A DNA stretch of 64,000 nucleotides from Nitrosovibrio sp. Nv4 (GTDB lineage Bacteria > Pseudomonadota > Gammaproteobacteria > Burkholderiales > Nitrosomonadaceae): NCBI RefSeq assembly GCF_900215485.1, contig NZ_OCMZ01000002.1:1240001-1304000 (forward strand). Direction: 5' to 3'. Below the pieces are notes generated by a model, which was not told the DNA's origin, did not search any database, and saw only the letters and a list, made by a program, of their open reading frames with translations. The position numbers and the translations under genes are program-made. Below, one piece after another: positions 45,826-53,966 of the stretch. The stretch's first letter is position 1; each line of letters begins with the position of its first letter.

Positions 45826-46374
45826 CTACCGAGCCCGCTTGGTAACTGGCTGGACCTCATACAATCTCCTCAGCCGCTCGGTCATCTTTTCGTCATGCTC
45901 AAGGCGACCCTCGATAGTCGCAAGGAACTGATCAGTTAGCCGTCTCCAAGTGGGCCAGCGCATCCATAACGGCTTTCCTTCCGGCTGGCTTGAGTCTTCA
46001 CTACCTCGGCGCTCATAAGCTCGTTTAAAGCGGCGGAATGCACGCTCGGACTCCCCTTCATTCTCAACAGGATGAGCCAAGTTCAGGCATTTCTTGCACC
46101 CATACTGATCCGAAGGCATCTCCCCCTTTGGGAAGCGGTAAAGGATGCAACAGCGCCCCAGGCAGCGTGGGCAGCGAAAATAGACGCGGTAACCGCCCAG
46201 GTGGCATGGCCTCCATTCCAGATCCACCGTTACACTGCCAGCAAGGATAAAGGCCTCACTGTTCGGGCGAAGACGATATTCACGGGACAGCTTCCGCACG
46301 TCCACCGAGCAGAAGTCATCGGTAAAAGCCTTGTCTCCGCGGCGCCAAAAACTTCGGATATCTAATTCATCCAT
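45826..46374 (-). CDS. Zinc-ribbon protein of the integrative element
   Basis: About 182 aa from MDELDIRSFWRRGDK (46374). A beta-rich N-terminal half with SVDVRKLSREYRLRPNSE and a four-cysteine zinc ribbon (YFRCPRCLGRCCILYRF... YGCKKCLNLAH) precede a basic helical C-terminus. Such proteins occur in phages and islands next to replication genes; the exact role is unknown. Its upstream region is the TGGGGA array, and its frame extends through part of it to 46512, but that extension is not protein-like. Confidence 0.6.
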   Translation of the reverse strand: MDELDIRSFWRRGDKAFTDDFCSVDVRKLSREYRLRPNSEAFILAGSVTVDLEWRPCHLGGYRVYFRCPRCLGRCCILYRFPKGEMPSDQYGCKKCLNLAHPVENEGESERAFRRFKRAYERRGSEDSSQPEGKPLWMRWPTWRRLTDQFLATIEGRLEHDEKMTERLRRLYEVQPVTKRAR

Positions 46375-46510
46375 GACAATGACTGAAAGAAAACAAGTTC
46401 GACCAAAGTTAGAAAAAATTATTGGGAAATGTTGCCCATGGTTCGAATCATACTTTATCAACTCATCACACCGAAACGCATCAGCTTCCCCATTCCCCAA
46501 ACCCATTCCC

Positions 46511-46530
46511 ATCCCCCCTAAAGGGGGGAT
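46511..46530. repeat. Perfect inverted repeat next to TGGGGA array
   Basis: ATCCCCCC / GGGGGGAT with a TAAA loop, at the left edge of the array. The C-rich side continues to about 46480 with several TCCCCA boxes, the inverse of the array unit. It could act as a replication hairpin or an operator. Confidence 0.75.
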
Positions 46531-46695
46531 TGGGGAAGATTGGGGACTAAATTGGGGAAAATGGGGACTTTGGGGACGTTTTGGGGACTTTTTTGGGGAC
46601 GTTTTGGGGACTCAAAATTTCAGTTTGGGGACATTTTGGGGAAAATGGGGCTTTTTGCCTATTTTTTAATCAGTAGATTGGGGACGTTTTGGGGA
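46531..46695 (+). repeat. Iteron-like array of TGGGGA boxes with ~11-bp phasing
   Basis: TGGGGA begins at 46531, 46541, 46553, 46562, 46571, 46582, 46594, 46605, 46626, 46637, 46679 and 46690, with a variant at 46646. Most neighbours are 9-12 bases apart and the larger gaps are 21 and 33, so the boxes face roughly one side of the helix. The consensus is TTTTGGGGACGT. The array lies directly downstream of the RepA-like gene, where plasmid-type iterons are found. The repeated GGGG tracts could also form G-quadruplexes. Confidence 0.8.
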
Positions 46696-46726
46696 CTATT
46701 CAAGAGTTCTTGATACCATTGTCATG

Positions 46727-47968
46727 CTATCGAATCCATATCCAGCCTTCTCGCAGTATCAGGCAACCGGCATTTACCAATCCTGTCACAGCAATCCTTA
46801 CCCGTTCCGGCACTCGATCATTTTCAACAGCCAGGCGACCACGGCAGGCCTCGATTAATTCATCCACGCGAGTACAAGGACGCCCGTTAGGCGCGCCACC
46901 CTTAGCAAAATCATTTGATGCCCGAAGCAGTTCGCCGGCCACGTCATATACCACTTTCTGATTTCCGCCCTTAGGGAGCTTCACGCGTCGTACAGAATCA
47001 GCGGTGCGTTCTTCTGGAGTGATGATGCACGAGGTTATCGGATCCCCGTCGGTATCCGTGCCCAACTCCACAGATGAAAGCCGGAATGCATGTTCTTCCC
47101 CGTCAACTCCGTCTTTTGATTTCGCCAGCCGCCAGGACCGCCGGTCATCCTCACGCCTTACTTCGATCACCGCATCACTGGCGGCGAGCAGGCTACTATG
47201 CCCTCGCATGCCCCTGGATGCGTCTTTTCCACTGTGATGGATAGGAATAACAACGCAATCGCACTCCTCCCCGATACGATGGAGAGTGTCTACAATTCTT
47301 CCCATATCTGGACTCGAATTTTCATCCGCCCCGGCTGCCGCAGCGCTCAAAGTGTCAATCATGATGATACCCGGGCAGTAGTTATCAGAGTGAAGATTAT
47401 TCACCTTTTCAATAAAGACTTCGACATCATGCGGGCTGAAAAGCGAGAAGGAGCCTTTAACAAACTGTACGGTCGGCTCAATAGCCTCATCCCGATAGTA
47501 TTCATAATAAGCTCGGACACGCTGTGCTAGACCGCCTTGACCCTCCAGGCATAAATAAACCGCATCACGCTGTAAAGTTCGGTGGCCATAAAATGGCCTG
47601 CCTTCCGAAATGGCAAAGGCCAGTTCAAGCGCCAGAAAAGATTTTCCACTGCTGGGCGGCCCGAAGATAGGGACCAGCCCATTTTGCGGAAGGATGCGTT
47701 TTACCAAATATTGCGCGGGTGGCATCGCTAGCAGATCCGCTGCCGTTTGAAATTCGAGGCGTTCAGGCTCCCGCCCCGTGATCGAATCTTGCTGGCTGTG
47801 CCATTTGACGCGCTTTCCGTTGACAACGAGTCTCGGCATCTCGATTAATTCCAGATCAGCGCAGCCCTCAAGGCCTCGGGGTATGTAATCCGCAATACAT
47901 TTTTTCTGCTCAACTTCGCTCAGCTTGCGCCATTCCTGGGATGATATTACTTTGCCTGCCGCATTCAT
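46727..47968 (-). CDS. RepA-like hexameric helicase / RecA-fold ATPase
   Basis: A protein of about 413 aa. The RecA-like core has Walker A PIFGPPSSGKSFLALELAFA near residue 106, VYLCLEGQGGLAQRVRAY, Walker B GIIMIDTLSAAAAGADEN and the arginine-finger region VVIPIHHSGKDASRGMRGHSS. This matches AAA_25 replication helicases related to RSF1010 RepA. The C-terminal 120 aa may be a winged helix. The start MNAAGK overlaps the preceding stop as ATGA. It is probably the replication protein of the integrative element and the TGGGGA array its origin. Confidence 0.82.
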   Translation of the reverse strand: MNAAGKVISSQEWRKLSEVEQKKCIADYIPRGLEGCADLELIEMPRLVVNGKRVKWHSQQDSITGREPERLEFQTAADLLAMPPAQYLVKRILPQNGLVPIFGPPSSGKSFLALELAFAISEGRPFYGHRTLQRDAVYLCLEGQGGLAQRVRAYYEYYRDEAIEPTVQFVKGSFSLFSPHDVEVFIEKVNNLHSDNYCPGIIMIDTLSAAAAGADENSSPDMGRIVDTLHRIGEECDCVVIPIHHSGKDASRGMRGHSSLLAASDAVIEVRREDDRRSWRLAKSKDGVDGEEHAFRLSSVELGTDTDGDPITSCIITPEERTADSVRRVKLPKGGNQKVVYDVAGELLRASNDFAKGGAPNGRPCTRVDELIEACRGRLAVENDRVPERVRIAVTGLVNAGCLILREGWIWIR

Positions 47969-48210
47969 TTGAGGGCTCTCCTCTGGCAATCTTGGCTTCT
48001 CTTCCACCAGTCTTCCACCTGTTCAGTCTTAGCAGCCTTGAGCGCTCGGGCTGCCGCTGGATCTCGGCGCTTGAGTAAGTAGTATTCCCATAACTCGGTG
48101 CCAGACCACGTTTCACCCCCACCCGCGTACATCTTCTCGGCGTTTCTCGGCGCGGGATTTCCGGATGGCAGAGCAGTGGAATGTATGGGAAATGTTCCCG
48201 CCGCACTCAT
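47965..48210 (-). CDS. Small protein of unknown function between AlpA-like and RepA-like genes
   Basis: An 81-aa protein, with WSGTELWEYYLLKRRDPAAARALKAAKTEQVEDWWKR as a likely helical C-terminal half. It overlaps both neighbours by four bases (ATGA), so AlpA-like, this protein and RepA-like are one translationally coupled unit. An accessory replication role is plausible but unproven. Confidence 0.6.
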   Translation of the reverse strand: MSAAGTFPIHSTALPSGNPAPRNAEKMYAGGGETWSGTELWEYYLLKRRDPAAARALKAAKTEQVEDWWKRSQDCQRRALK

Positions 48211-48443
48211 TGCAAGGTCTCACTGGATGCGTGACGCTTGACGGTCTCGCGGATATCTTCCACTCGCCACGCCGTCACGCGCTTGCCAAGAGTGCGCACG
48301 GGTTGCGGGAAACGGCCTGACTTCACTCCGTCCCACCAACAGGTTTTTTTTACGGGAATTATCGGGGGAATCGGCGGTTCCGCTTTGGGATCACCGATAA
48401 TTTGGTACAAACGAAGAAACCCGGTTTCGGGGAGTTTATGCAT
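48207..48443 (-). CDS. AlpA-like helix-turn-helix regulator
   Basis: A 78-aa protein: FLRLYQIIGD, then SVKKTCWWDGVKSGRFPQPVRTLGKRVTAWRVEDI-like text typical of AlpA/excisionase HTH_17 proteins (TCWWDGVKSGRFPQPVRTLG, RVTAWRVEDI). AlpA proteins activate integrase or replication genes of P4-like elements. Its stop overlaps the next start by four bases, placing it at the head of the replication operon. Confidence 0.85.
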   Translation of the reverse strand: MHKLPETGFLRLYQIIGDPKAEPPIPPIIPVKKTCWWDGVKSGRFPQPVRTLGKRVTAWRVEDIRETVKRHASSETLQ

Positions 48444-48565
48444 TTCGGTCGCCTCTTGTAAGTTACAGACGTCGAAATCCTATTGTGTCCGTTGATGTCC
48501 GTCACGACAGGAATTGGTCGCAATTAATGTCGCGCTTGAGGGCTATCTATAGGGAACCGCTGGGG

Positions 48566-49147
48566 TTACTGCTGTTTCTTTTTGTCGCGATACTTTTCAT
48601 CCAGTATTCTTTCGATTGCTACCATAGCGCCATATTTCTTGTAAGCACGCTCCACAGTTTTTATATCTACGAACTCATCGATATCCGTAAGAACTTTGTC
48701 TTTGGCTTCTTTGAGAGTAAGGGTATTGTCGTTAACAATGTAACGGTCGACCTGTTTGGCAAGGTCTTTATTACCTTCCTCTGTTTCCTTCGACTTGCGG
48801 CGACCCGTCTTTTTTCGGGGAATGCCGAAGGCTGCCAGCATCGCTTTTTTGTTTTGCAATAGGTGTTTTATCGGACTGATGAGAGATGCCAGCGCAATGC
48901 CGACAAGCCGCGTTTCTGTGTCAATTTTGATTTCTTCGCTGAGGCGCTCAGCGAATTTGAGTAGAGCGATCATTTCATCGGCGTCACCGCCTTCCGCATC
49001 AGATTTCATTTGCCGCACGCGGGCTCGGATACTCATTACTGGAATATTCAGCGGATCATCTGTATCCCCGCCTACCATTTCCGCGTCTATCATTTCCATA
49101 TCTTTAACCGGAAAATCCTCAGGCGAAGGTTCTTTATCGTCATCCAT
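48566..49147 (-). CDS. Element-encoded protein of unknown function
   Basis: About 193 aa from MDDDKEP (49147), which overlaps the Xis-like stop by eight bases. Acidic N-terminus, then a helical middle (RVRQMKSDAEGGDADEMIALLKFAERL, KHLLQNKKAML) and a basic C-terminal segment rich in lysine (PRKKTGRRKSKETEE, EKYRDKKKQQ). It looks like a nucleic-acid-associated regulatory protein, but no domain is recognised. Confidence 0.55.
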   Translation of the reverse strand: MDDDKEPSPEDFPVKDMEMIDAEMVGGDTDDPLNIPVMSIRARVRQMKSDAEGGDADEMIALLKFAERLSEEIKIDTETRLVGIALASLISPIKHLLQNKKAMLAAFGIPRKKTGRRKSKETEEGNKDLAKQVDRYIVNDNTLTLKEAKDKVLTDIDEFVDIKTVERAYKKYGAMVAIERILDEKYRDKKKQQ

Positions 49148-49475
49148 TTTTTGGCTTCCTGGCAGTTGGTGCCCCGATAGGTAAAGGCGCGCTATTGCTC
49201 TTGGGGCTCGTCCCTTGCTGGCCGATAGGTAGAGGTGATCCTGTACGAACTGATTGGCGTTCCCTCGATTCCTTTTCGCCATCTACTTTCTTGTTCACCA
49301 TCCCTGTTTCTACCCAGTCACGATATCCCTCAATGCTGATTAAAATGCGTCCGTCAGGTGCTTTTCGCCATACACGGTTTTGAAGCCATGCCCCACGCTT
49401 GATTTTGGTGCGAACTGCGTCCTCCGTATACCCAGTGAGCTCACAGAACTTCCAAATTTGCACGTAACCAGTCAT
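49140..49475 (-). CDS. Excisionase-like protein
   Basis: A 111-aa protein. The N-terminal half YVQIWKFCELTGYTEDAVRTKIKRG, then VWRKAPDGRILISIEGYRDWVE, matches the excisionase family found beside lambdoid and P4-like integrases. The C-terminal tail is low in complexity (SPLPIGQQGT..., APLPIGAPTA; the motif PLPIG is repeated). It overlaps the next gene by eight bases. It would steer the integrase towards excision. Confidence 0.8.
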   Translation of the reverse strand: MTGYVQIWKFCELTGYTEDAVRTKIKRGAWLQNRVWRKAPDGRILISIEGYRDWVETGMVNKKVDGEKESRERQSVRTGSPLPIGQQGTSPKSNSAPLPIGAPTARKPKNG

Positions 49476-49509
49476 GTTCTAGAATTTCCTTCCTGTTTGA
49501 GGCGCACTA

Positions 49510-49530
49510 AAAAGGGGCCGAAGCCCCTTC
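49510..49530 (-). terminator. Rho-independent terminator after the DUF3560-like gene
   Basis: On the minus strand AAGGGGC-TTCG-GCCCCTT followed by TTT. It ends the gene at 49541-49804 and separates it from the Xis operon. Confidence 0.8.
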
Positions 49531-49540
49531 CTGCCAGGCA

Positions 49541-49804
49541 CTAGGCCATCCGTTCATCTCCTATCTTTCCGCATAACTTGATCAAAAGCTCGATCGCGGA
49601 TCGCTTAATTGGAGCCACAAACACATAATGCTTGCTGTCCCATCTGAACCCGGCTTCCATCAAGCGGTTAAAAAGATTCTCGCTAACGTCTAGGTCGGGG
49701 GCAGGCGTAAAAAAACGCAGCTTTCTGTCAGCGGGGGAATATGTTGCTTCGAGGTAAACGGAATCTATTTCTGATGACACGGACGTGCCGGCGGATTTAG
49801 GCAT
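49541..49804 (-). CDS. DUF3560-N-terminus-like small protein
   Basis: An 87-aa protein from MPKSAG at 49804, with AAGGAG six bases upstream. SVYLEATYSPADRKLRFFTP, then LMEAGFRWDSKHYVFVAPIKRSA, resembles the N-terminal part of DUF3560 proteins found on plasmids and islands (AGFRW-x-x-K-x-x-FVAP). Only that part is present and the ends are clean, so it is a stand-alone version rather than a broken one. The frame upstream to 49930 has no support. Confidence 0.65.
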   Translation of the reverse strand: MPKSAGTSVSSEIDSVYLEATYSPADRKLRFFTPAPDLDVSENLFNRLMEAGFRWDSKHYVFVAPIKRSAIELLIKLCGKIGDERMA

Positions 49805-49962
49805 GGTATTTCTCCTTGTTAAGTTATTTAAGTTTTTCCGCCTCCCACTGTCAAATGGGTGGGCGGACACGTGCGGGTTGACAGACCGGAACAAGGACCG
49901 GCAGGGATCTCTCCCTCCCACACGAGCCACCCGTAAAGCGCATGTTCATGTTTAACGGGCGT

Positions 49963-49986
49963 AAAAAAACCGCTTGATGGCGGTTG
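49963..49986 (-). terminator. Rho-independent terminator of the integrase gene
   Basis: On the minus strand AACCGC-CATCAA-GCGGTT followed by a T-run, about 90 bases after the integrase stop. Confidence 0.8.
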
Positions 49987-50074
49987 TCCGCCTTGTTTCC
50001 CGAGCTGTCAAACCCGGCCCCTGAATTTGCAGAGGTAAGAACAGTATTGCTCCTATAAATAGGATTGTCAACAA

Positions 50075-51301
50075 CTACGCAACCTTGCCATGCAGCGGCA
50101 ATACGTTCGCACCGTGGGCCAATCCGTCCAGGTAATCCGCCCAATGCTGCATCATTCGCTTACGCTCGGGCAGATACTCCGCCCGATTATAGGCGCCTCT
50201 CACCTCGTTGCGTTCGCAGTGGGCTAGCTGGCGCTCGATCACGTCAGGATTAAAGCCGGTTTCATTAAGAATGGTCGATGCTACCGCCCTGAATCCATGT
50301 CCAGTCATCTTGCCCTTGTAGCCCAAGCGGTACAGGGCAAATAGCATTGTGTTATTGCTGATGGGCTTGTCGCGGTTACGCCCGGGGAATACGAAGCGGC
50401 TGCCGCTAGATATCTCCTTGAGTTCCGCCAGCATTGGGAGCGCCTGCTTTGATAGGGGGACGATATGCTCGGCTTTCATCTTCATGCGCTCGGCAGGGAT
50501 AACCCACAAGGCATTGTCCAGATCGAACTCTACCCACTCCGCGCCTATAAGTTCATTGGTGCGCACGAACGTTTGCGCCAGCAACTGAAGGGCAAGGCGG
50601 GTTTGCTTGTCGCCGATTTCGTCATAGCCAGCAATCGCTCTTAACAGTTCCGGCAATTCCTCGGAACGAACCGCGGATTGATGCTGTTTCTTGTGAGGGG
50701 TCAGTGCACCGCGTAAATCGGTTGAAAGGTTACGGGAGCAGCGCCCGGTAGCAATGCCATAGCGGAATACCTGTCCGCATACCTGCAAGACACGGTGGGC
50801 AAGATCATATGCGCCGCGTGCCTCTATCTTTCGTATAGCCTGGAGCAGTTCTGGCGCCTCAATCTCGCCGACGGGACGCTTGCCCAAGGTAGGGAAGATA
50901 TTGCTCTCCAGACGGCGCTTTACATCGCTGGCATGATGAGACACCCAAGTATGCACTTGCTTACCGTACCACTCGCGAGCCACAGCTTCAAAGGAGTTTT
51001 CCGCCGCCAACTTTTTCCGCAGGTTTGCGGCCTTGCGCTCGGCGGAAGGGTCAAGATCCGCTTGCAGTTGCTGGCGTAGCTCATCGCGCTTTTTCCGCGC
51101 ATCGCTCAAACTTACTTTGGGGTATACACCCAAGGAGAGGGATTTCTCCTTACTTGCCTGCCAGTAGCGCATCCTCCAGTACTTACGACCGTCCTGGTAA
51201 ACCCATAGGTAAAGGCCGTCGCCATCGTGCAACTTACGGATGCCCGCGCCATTGCTGGTGGCATTCTTGCACTCTGCAGCGGATAACAAATTGGTAGCCA
51301 T
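50075..51301 (-). CDS. int: P4-type tyrosine integrase
   Basis: A 408-aa recombinase complete with the DUF4102 N-terminal arm-binding domain (GIRKLHDGDGLYLWVYQDGRKYWRMRY), the SAM-like core-binding region and the catalytic domain: Arg in FVRTNELIGAEW, HGFRAVASTILNETGF and Tyr371 in RGAYNRAEYLPERKRMM. It is transcribed away from tRNA-Ser, whose 3' end it presumably uses. Paired arm sites lie directly upstream of its start. The same C-terminal motifs are left in the remnant at 19100. Confidence 0.95.
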   Translation of the reverse strand: MATNLLSAAECKNATSNGAGIRKLHDGDGLYLWVYQDGRKYWRMRYWQASKEKSLSLGVYPKVSLSDARKKRDELRQQLQADLDPSAERKAANLRKKLAAENSFEAVAREWYGKQVHTWVSHHASDVKRRLESNIFPTLGKRPVGEIEAPELLQAIRKIEARGAYDLAHRVLQVCGQVFRYGIATGRCSRNLSTDLRGALTPHKKQHQSAVRSEELPELLRAIAGYDEIGDKQTRLALQLLAQTFVRTNELIGAEWVEFDLDNALWVIPAERMKMKAEHIVPLSKQALPMLAELKEISSGSRFVFPGRNRDKPISNNTMLFALYRLGYKGKMTGHGFRAVASTILNETGFNPDVIERQLAHCERNEVRGAYNRAEYLPERKRMMQHWADYLDGLAHGANVLPLHGKVA

Positions 51302-51365
51302 CGTGGTAATTCCTCATCGTGGTAATATTTCATGTGATAAGTTTGTTACCACGTAAATTACCACG
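51302..51365. other. Right arm-type sites next to int
   Basis: CGTGGTAA at 51302-51309 and 51318-51325, and the inverse TTACCACG at 51346-51353 and 51358-51365. The second pair matches the left-end pair (41990) in sequence, orientation and 12-base offset. They overlap the int promoter region, so integrase binding may also repress int. Confidence 0.75.
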
Positions 51366-51479
51366 GTTTCAGCTCGGACTCAAGCGGATGTTACCGGACT
51401 GTTGCGGACTATAAAGCGGGGAAAGGCTACTGAAATTCAGGTACTTATGAACGTTGGCGGATGGGTTCGGATGTCATTC

Positions 51480-51569
51480 TGGCGGAGGCGGTGAGATTCG
51501 AACTCACGGTAGAGTTGCCCCTACGGCAGTTTTCAAGACTGCTGCCTTAAACCGCTCGGCCACGCCTCC
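51480..51569 (-). tRNA. tRNA-Ser (UGA)
   Basis: The minus strand folds as GGAGGCG acceptor, a D-arm, anticodon loop CTTGAAA with TGA, a long variable arm (type II), T-arm GTGAGTTCGAATCTCAC and CGCCTCC-G-CCA. The 90-base length with CCA encoded fits serine tRNA. Its 3' end (51480-51493) is the attR core of the integrative element. Confidence 0.97.
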
Positions 51570-51706
51570 TAACGCTGAGGCGAGGAATAATACCTTTTTG
51601 AGCCTTATTTTGCCAGTAGAGGACGCGCCTGAAATGTTACGATTGCAACTTTCCCTAAACATGAGTAGTCTTACACACGTATCAGTTCGTCAACCAAGGA
51701 GACGTC

Positions 51707-52402
51707 ATGCAACCTGAACTACGATATTCCAGCCGGAGCGCGCAAACGGGACTTGCTCTCGGCCGCAACAAGGTTCTGCGCAATACTTACTGGATGCTTG
51801 GCTTGACCATGATTCCGACGTTGTTCGGCGCCATGATTGGGATGAGCACCAATTTCGCTTTCCTCGCACAAGCGCCGATCATGGGTCCGCTGGTAATGCT
51901 GGCGGTCATGATGGGTCTGCTGTTTGGGGTGAGCGCCACACGCAACAGCATGATGGGGATCGCGCTGCTGTTTTTGTTCACTTTCGTCGCTGGCTGGTGG
52001 TTAGGCCCGATGCTGCAATATGCGCTTCATTTCAAGAACGGTGCACAAATTATCGGAACCGCTGCCGCAGGGACCGGAATGATTTTCTTCACGCTGGCAG
52101 GGATAGCCACGGTGACAAAGAAGGATTTCGGCTTTATGCAGAACTTCCTGTTTGTGGGGCTTGTGCTGCTGATCATCGCTTCCGTTGCTAACCTGTTCTT
52201 CGCCGTACCGGCAGCCTCACTCGCCATCTCGGCAGTTGCCGTGCTGCTGTTTTCCGGCTTTATTCTGTTTGACGTAAGCCGGATCGTTAACGGTGGGGAA
52301 ACCAATTACGTGATGGCGACGATGGGTATCTATCTCAGCCTGTACAACCTTTTCACCAGCTTGCTGCACCTGTTGTTGGCTTTCTCAGGTGAAAGAGACT
52401 AA
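51707..52402 (+). CDS. Bax inhibitor-1/YccA-family membrane protein
   Basis: A 231-aa integral membrane protein with seven predicted hydrophobic helices (for example MLGLTMIPTLFGAMIG, GPLVMLAVMMGLLFGV, FLFVGLVLLIIASVANLFF). The terminal VNGGETNYVMATMGIYLSLYNLFTSLL is the family signature with the conserved aspartate in LFDVSRI. YccA in E. coli modulates the FtsH protease. AAGGAG lies nine bases before the ATG. The terminator at 52429 ends it. Confidence 0.92.
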   Translation: MQPELRYSSRSAQTGLALGRNKVLRNTYWMLGLTMIPTLFGAMIGMSTNFAFLAQAPIMGPLVMLAVMMGLLFGVSATRNSMMGIALLFLFTFVAGWWLGPMLQYALHFKNGAQIIGTAAAGTGMIFFTLAGIATVTKKDFGFMQNFLFVGLVLLIIASVANLFFAVPAASLAISAVAVLLFSGFILFDVSRIVNGGETNYVMATMGIYLSLYNLFTSLLHLLLAFSGERD

Positions 52403-52428
52403 CGCTGGAAACATTTGTTAAGCAGGAT

Positions 52429-52457
52429 AAGGGCGGCTGACAACAGCCGCCCTTTTT
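52429..52457. terminator. Bidirectional terminator between YccA-like gene and rlmD
   Basis: AAGGGCGGCTG-ACAA-CAGCCGCCCTT followed by TTT. It lies between convergent genes and can serve both. Confidence 0.9.
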
Positions 52458-53788
52458 CATTTGTGCTCTCTTGCCTCAACAGTTTCTTTCTCAAACAGCG
52501 CAATGGATTCAACATGTGCGGTATGAGGAAACATGTTTACGATGCCCGCAGCCTTCAATGAATATCCGTTTCGGTGCACCAGTACACCTGCATCACGGGC
52601 CAGCGTAGCCGGATTGCAGGATACATAAACGATCCGCCGAGGCCTGATCTCTTCTTCTGCAAGGGAAGTAACCACAGCGATTGCGCCTTCCCGTGGCGGG
52701 TCGATCAGCATCTTGTCGAAATACCCCTGCTTATGCATCCAGGTTTCATCTATATCAAACAGGTTGGTTTCGATGAATTGCGTATTTCGCCCAAGCCCGT
52801 TGCGTTCCGAATTTTCGCTGGCGCGGCGAACCATGGCCGCGCCTCCCTCAAAACCTGCCACGTCCGCGCCGCGACGTGCGATCGGGAGAGTGAAATTTCC
52901 CAATCCGCAAAATAAATCCGCAATGCGCTCCCCCGGTTGAGGATCGAGCAGATTCAGCGCGCGCCTTACCAGTACCCGATTCATGGAAGGATTCACCTGT
53001 GTAAATTCGGTAGGATTAAACGGCATAACGATATCGAATTCCGGCAGGGTGTAATTCAATTCAGCCGCGTCTTTCGGATAAAAAGGATAGGCAGTCTCGG
53101 GACCGCCGGGCTGCAAGAAAAACTGAATGTGATGCTGATCGGAAAAATCCTTGAGTAATGCTTCGTCTTGCGGAGTCAACGGTTCGAGAATGCGCAAAAC
53201 CAGCACGTCTACATCCTCGCCCAGCGATACTTCGATCTGAGGGAGACGTTGACGGATAGACAGGCTTTCCACCAATTTCCGCAAAGGCATGATAAGCCGT
53301 GAAATGCGCGAAGGCATGATTTCGCAAGCCTGCATGTCGACCACGAAACTGCTGCGCTTTTCGCGAAAGCCCACCAGCACCGCATTTTTTTTGGCGACAT
53401 AGCGCACCGATAATCGTGCGCGGTATCGATAGCCCCATGCTGATCCATATACAGCCGGCAATATCAGTTCCGGCTCGACCTTGCCGATATGCTTGAGATT
53501 ATCTTCCAGAACACGCTGCTTCGCCGCCACCTGCGAACGAGCGTCCATATGCTGCAGACTGCATCCGCCGCATACACCAAAATGGCGGCATAGTGGCGCT
53601 ACCCGCGAAAATCCAGGCTTGAGAATTCGCCCAACCTGTGCCAGTTCAAAGCTTGATTTCTTTCGATATGCGTTATAGGTAACCAGTTCACTCGGCAGCG
53701 CGCCCTCGATAAAAATGACTTTGCCTTCCGCATGGGCAACGCCACGGCCTTCCTGATCAAGGGATTCGATGACAACGGGGGCAGGCAT
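52457..53788 (-). CDS. rlmD: 23S rRNA (uracil-1939-C5) methyltransferase RlmD
   Basis: A 443-aa RNA methyltransferase. An N-terminal TRAM domain ([20 protein letters not shown]) and the 4Fe-4S cysteines in [15 protein letters not shown] precede the Rossmann domain ([25 protein letters not shown]) with the catalytic cysteine in [13 protein letters not shown]. All RlmD hallmarks are present, so specificity for U1939 is likely. Its upstream region holds the REP-like repeat and IS4 element, which may have displaced its promoter. Confidence 0.95.
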   Translation of the reverse strand: MPAPVVIESLDQEGRGVAHAEGKVIFIEGALPSELVTYNAYRKKSSFELAQVGRILKPGFSRVAPLCRHFGVCGGCSLQHMDARSQVAAKQRVLEDNLKHIGKVEPELILPAVYGSAWGYRYRARLSVRYVAKKNAVLVGFREKRSSFVVDMQACEIMPSRISRLIMPLRKLVESLSIRQRLPQIEVSLGEDVDVLVLRILEPLTPQDEALLKDFSDQHHIQFFLQPGGPETAYPFYPKDAAELNYTLPEFDIVMPFNPTEFTQVNPSMNRVLVRRALNLLDPQPGERIADLFCGLGNFTLPIARRGADVAGFEGGAAMVRRASENSERNGLGRNTQFIETNLFDIDETWMHKQGYFDKMLIDPPREGAIAVVTSLAEEEIRPRRIVYVSCNPATLARDAGVLVHRNGYSLKAAGIVNMFPHTAHVESIALFEKETVEAREHK

Positions 53789-53865
53789 ATTTGCGGTAGA
53801 CCGTTCCTGAAGTCGGGAACAAGCGTAAATCGGCTATTGATCCGGCAGGCAGACAGTACAAACGT

Positions 53866-53966
53866 CATACCAGCGGAAGCTGGTATCCAGCGGCCAGCGG
53901 AAACCGGCATCCAGCGGCGTGCAATGCATACCACTGTTGGTTTGGACTGGATTCCGGGTCAAGCCC
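53866..53966. repeat. REP-like repeat, left part (interrupted by IS4 element)
   Basis: The segment contains CCAGCGGAAGCTGG and two related CCAGCGG repeats, and ends with TGGATTCCGGGTCAAGCCC. Its right half, CCCGGAATGACG, is found after the IS4 element at 55284. Together they form the widespread 'ATTCCGGGTCAAGCCCGGAAT' type of intergenic hairpin. Confidence 0.75.

Noticed and set aside
46331-46669. 112-codon plus-strand frame over the TGGGGA array
   Set aside because: Repeat translates to G-W-G-type low complexity; the array is better read as a DNA-level feature.
48485-48862. 125-codon plus-strand hydrophobic frame
   Set aside because: It is antisense to the basic/helical element gene at 48566-49147 and has no ribosome binding site.
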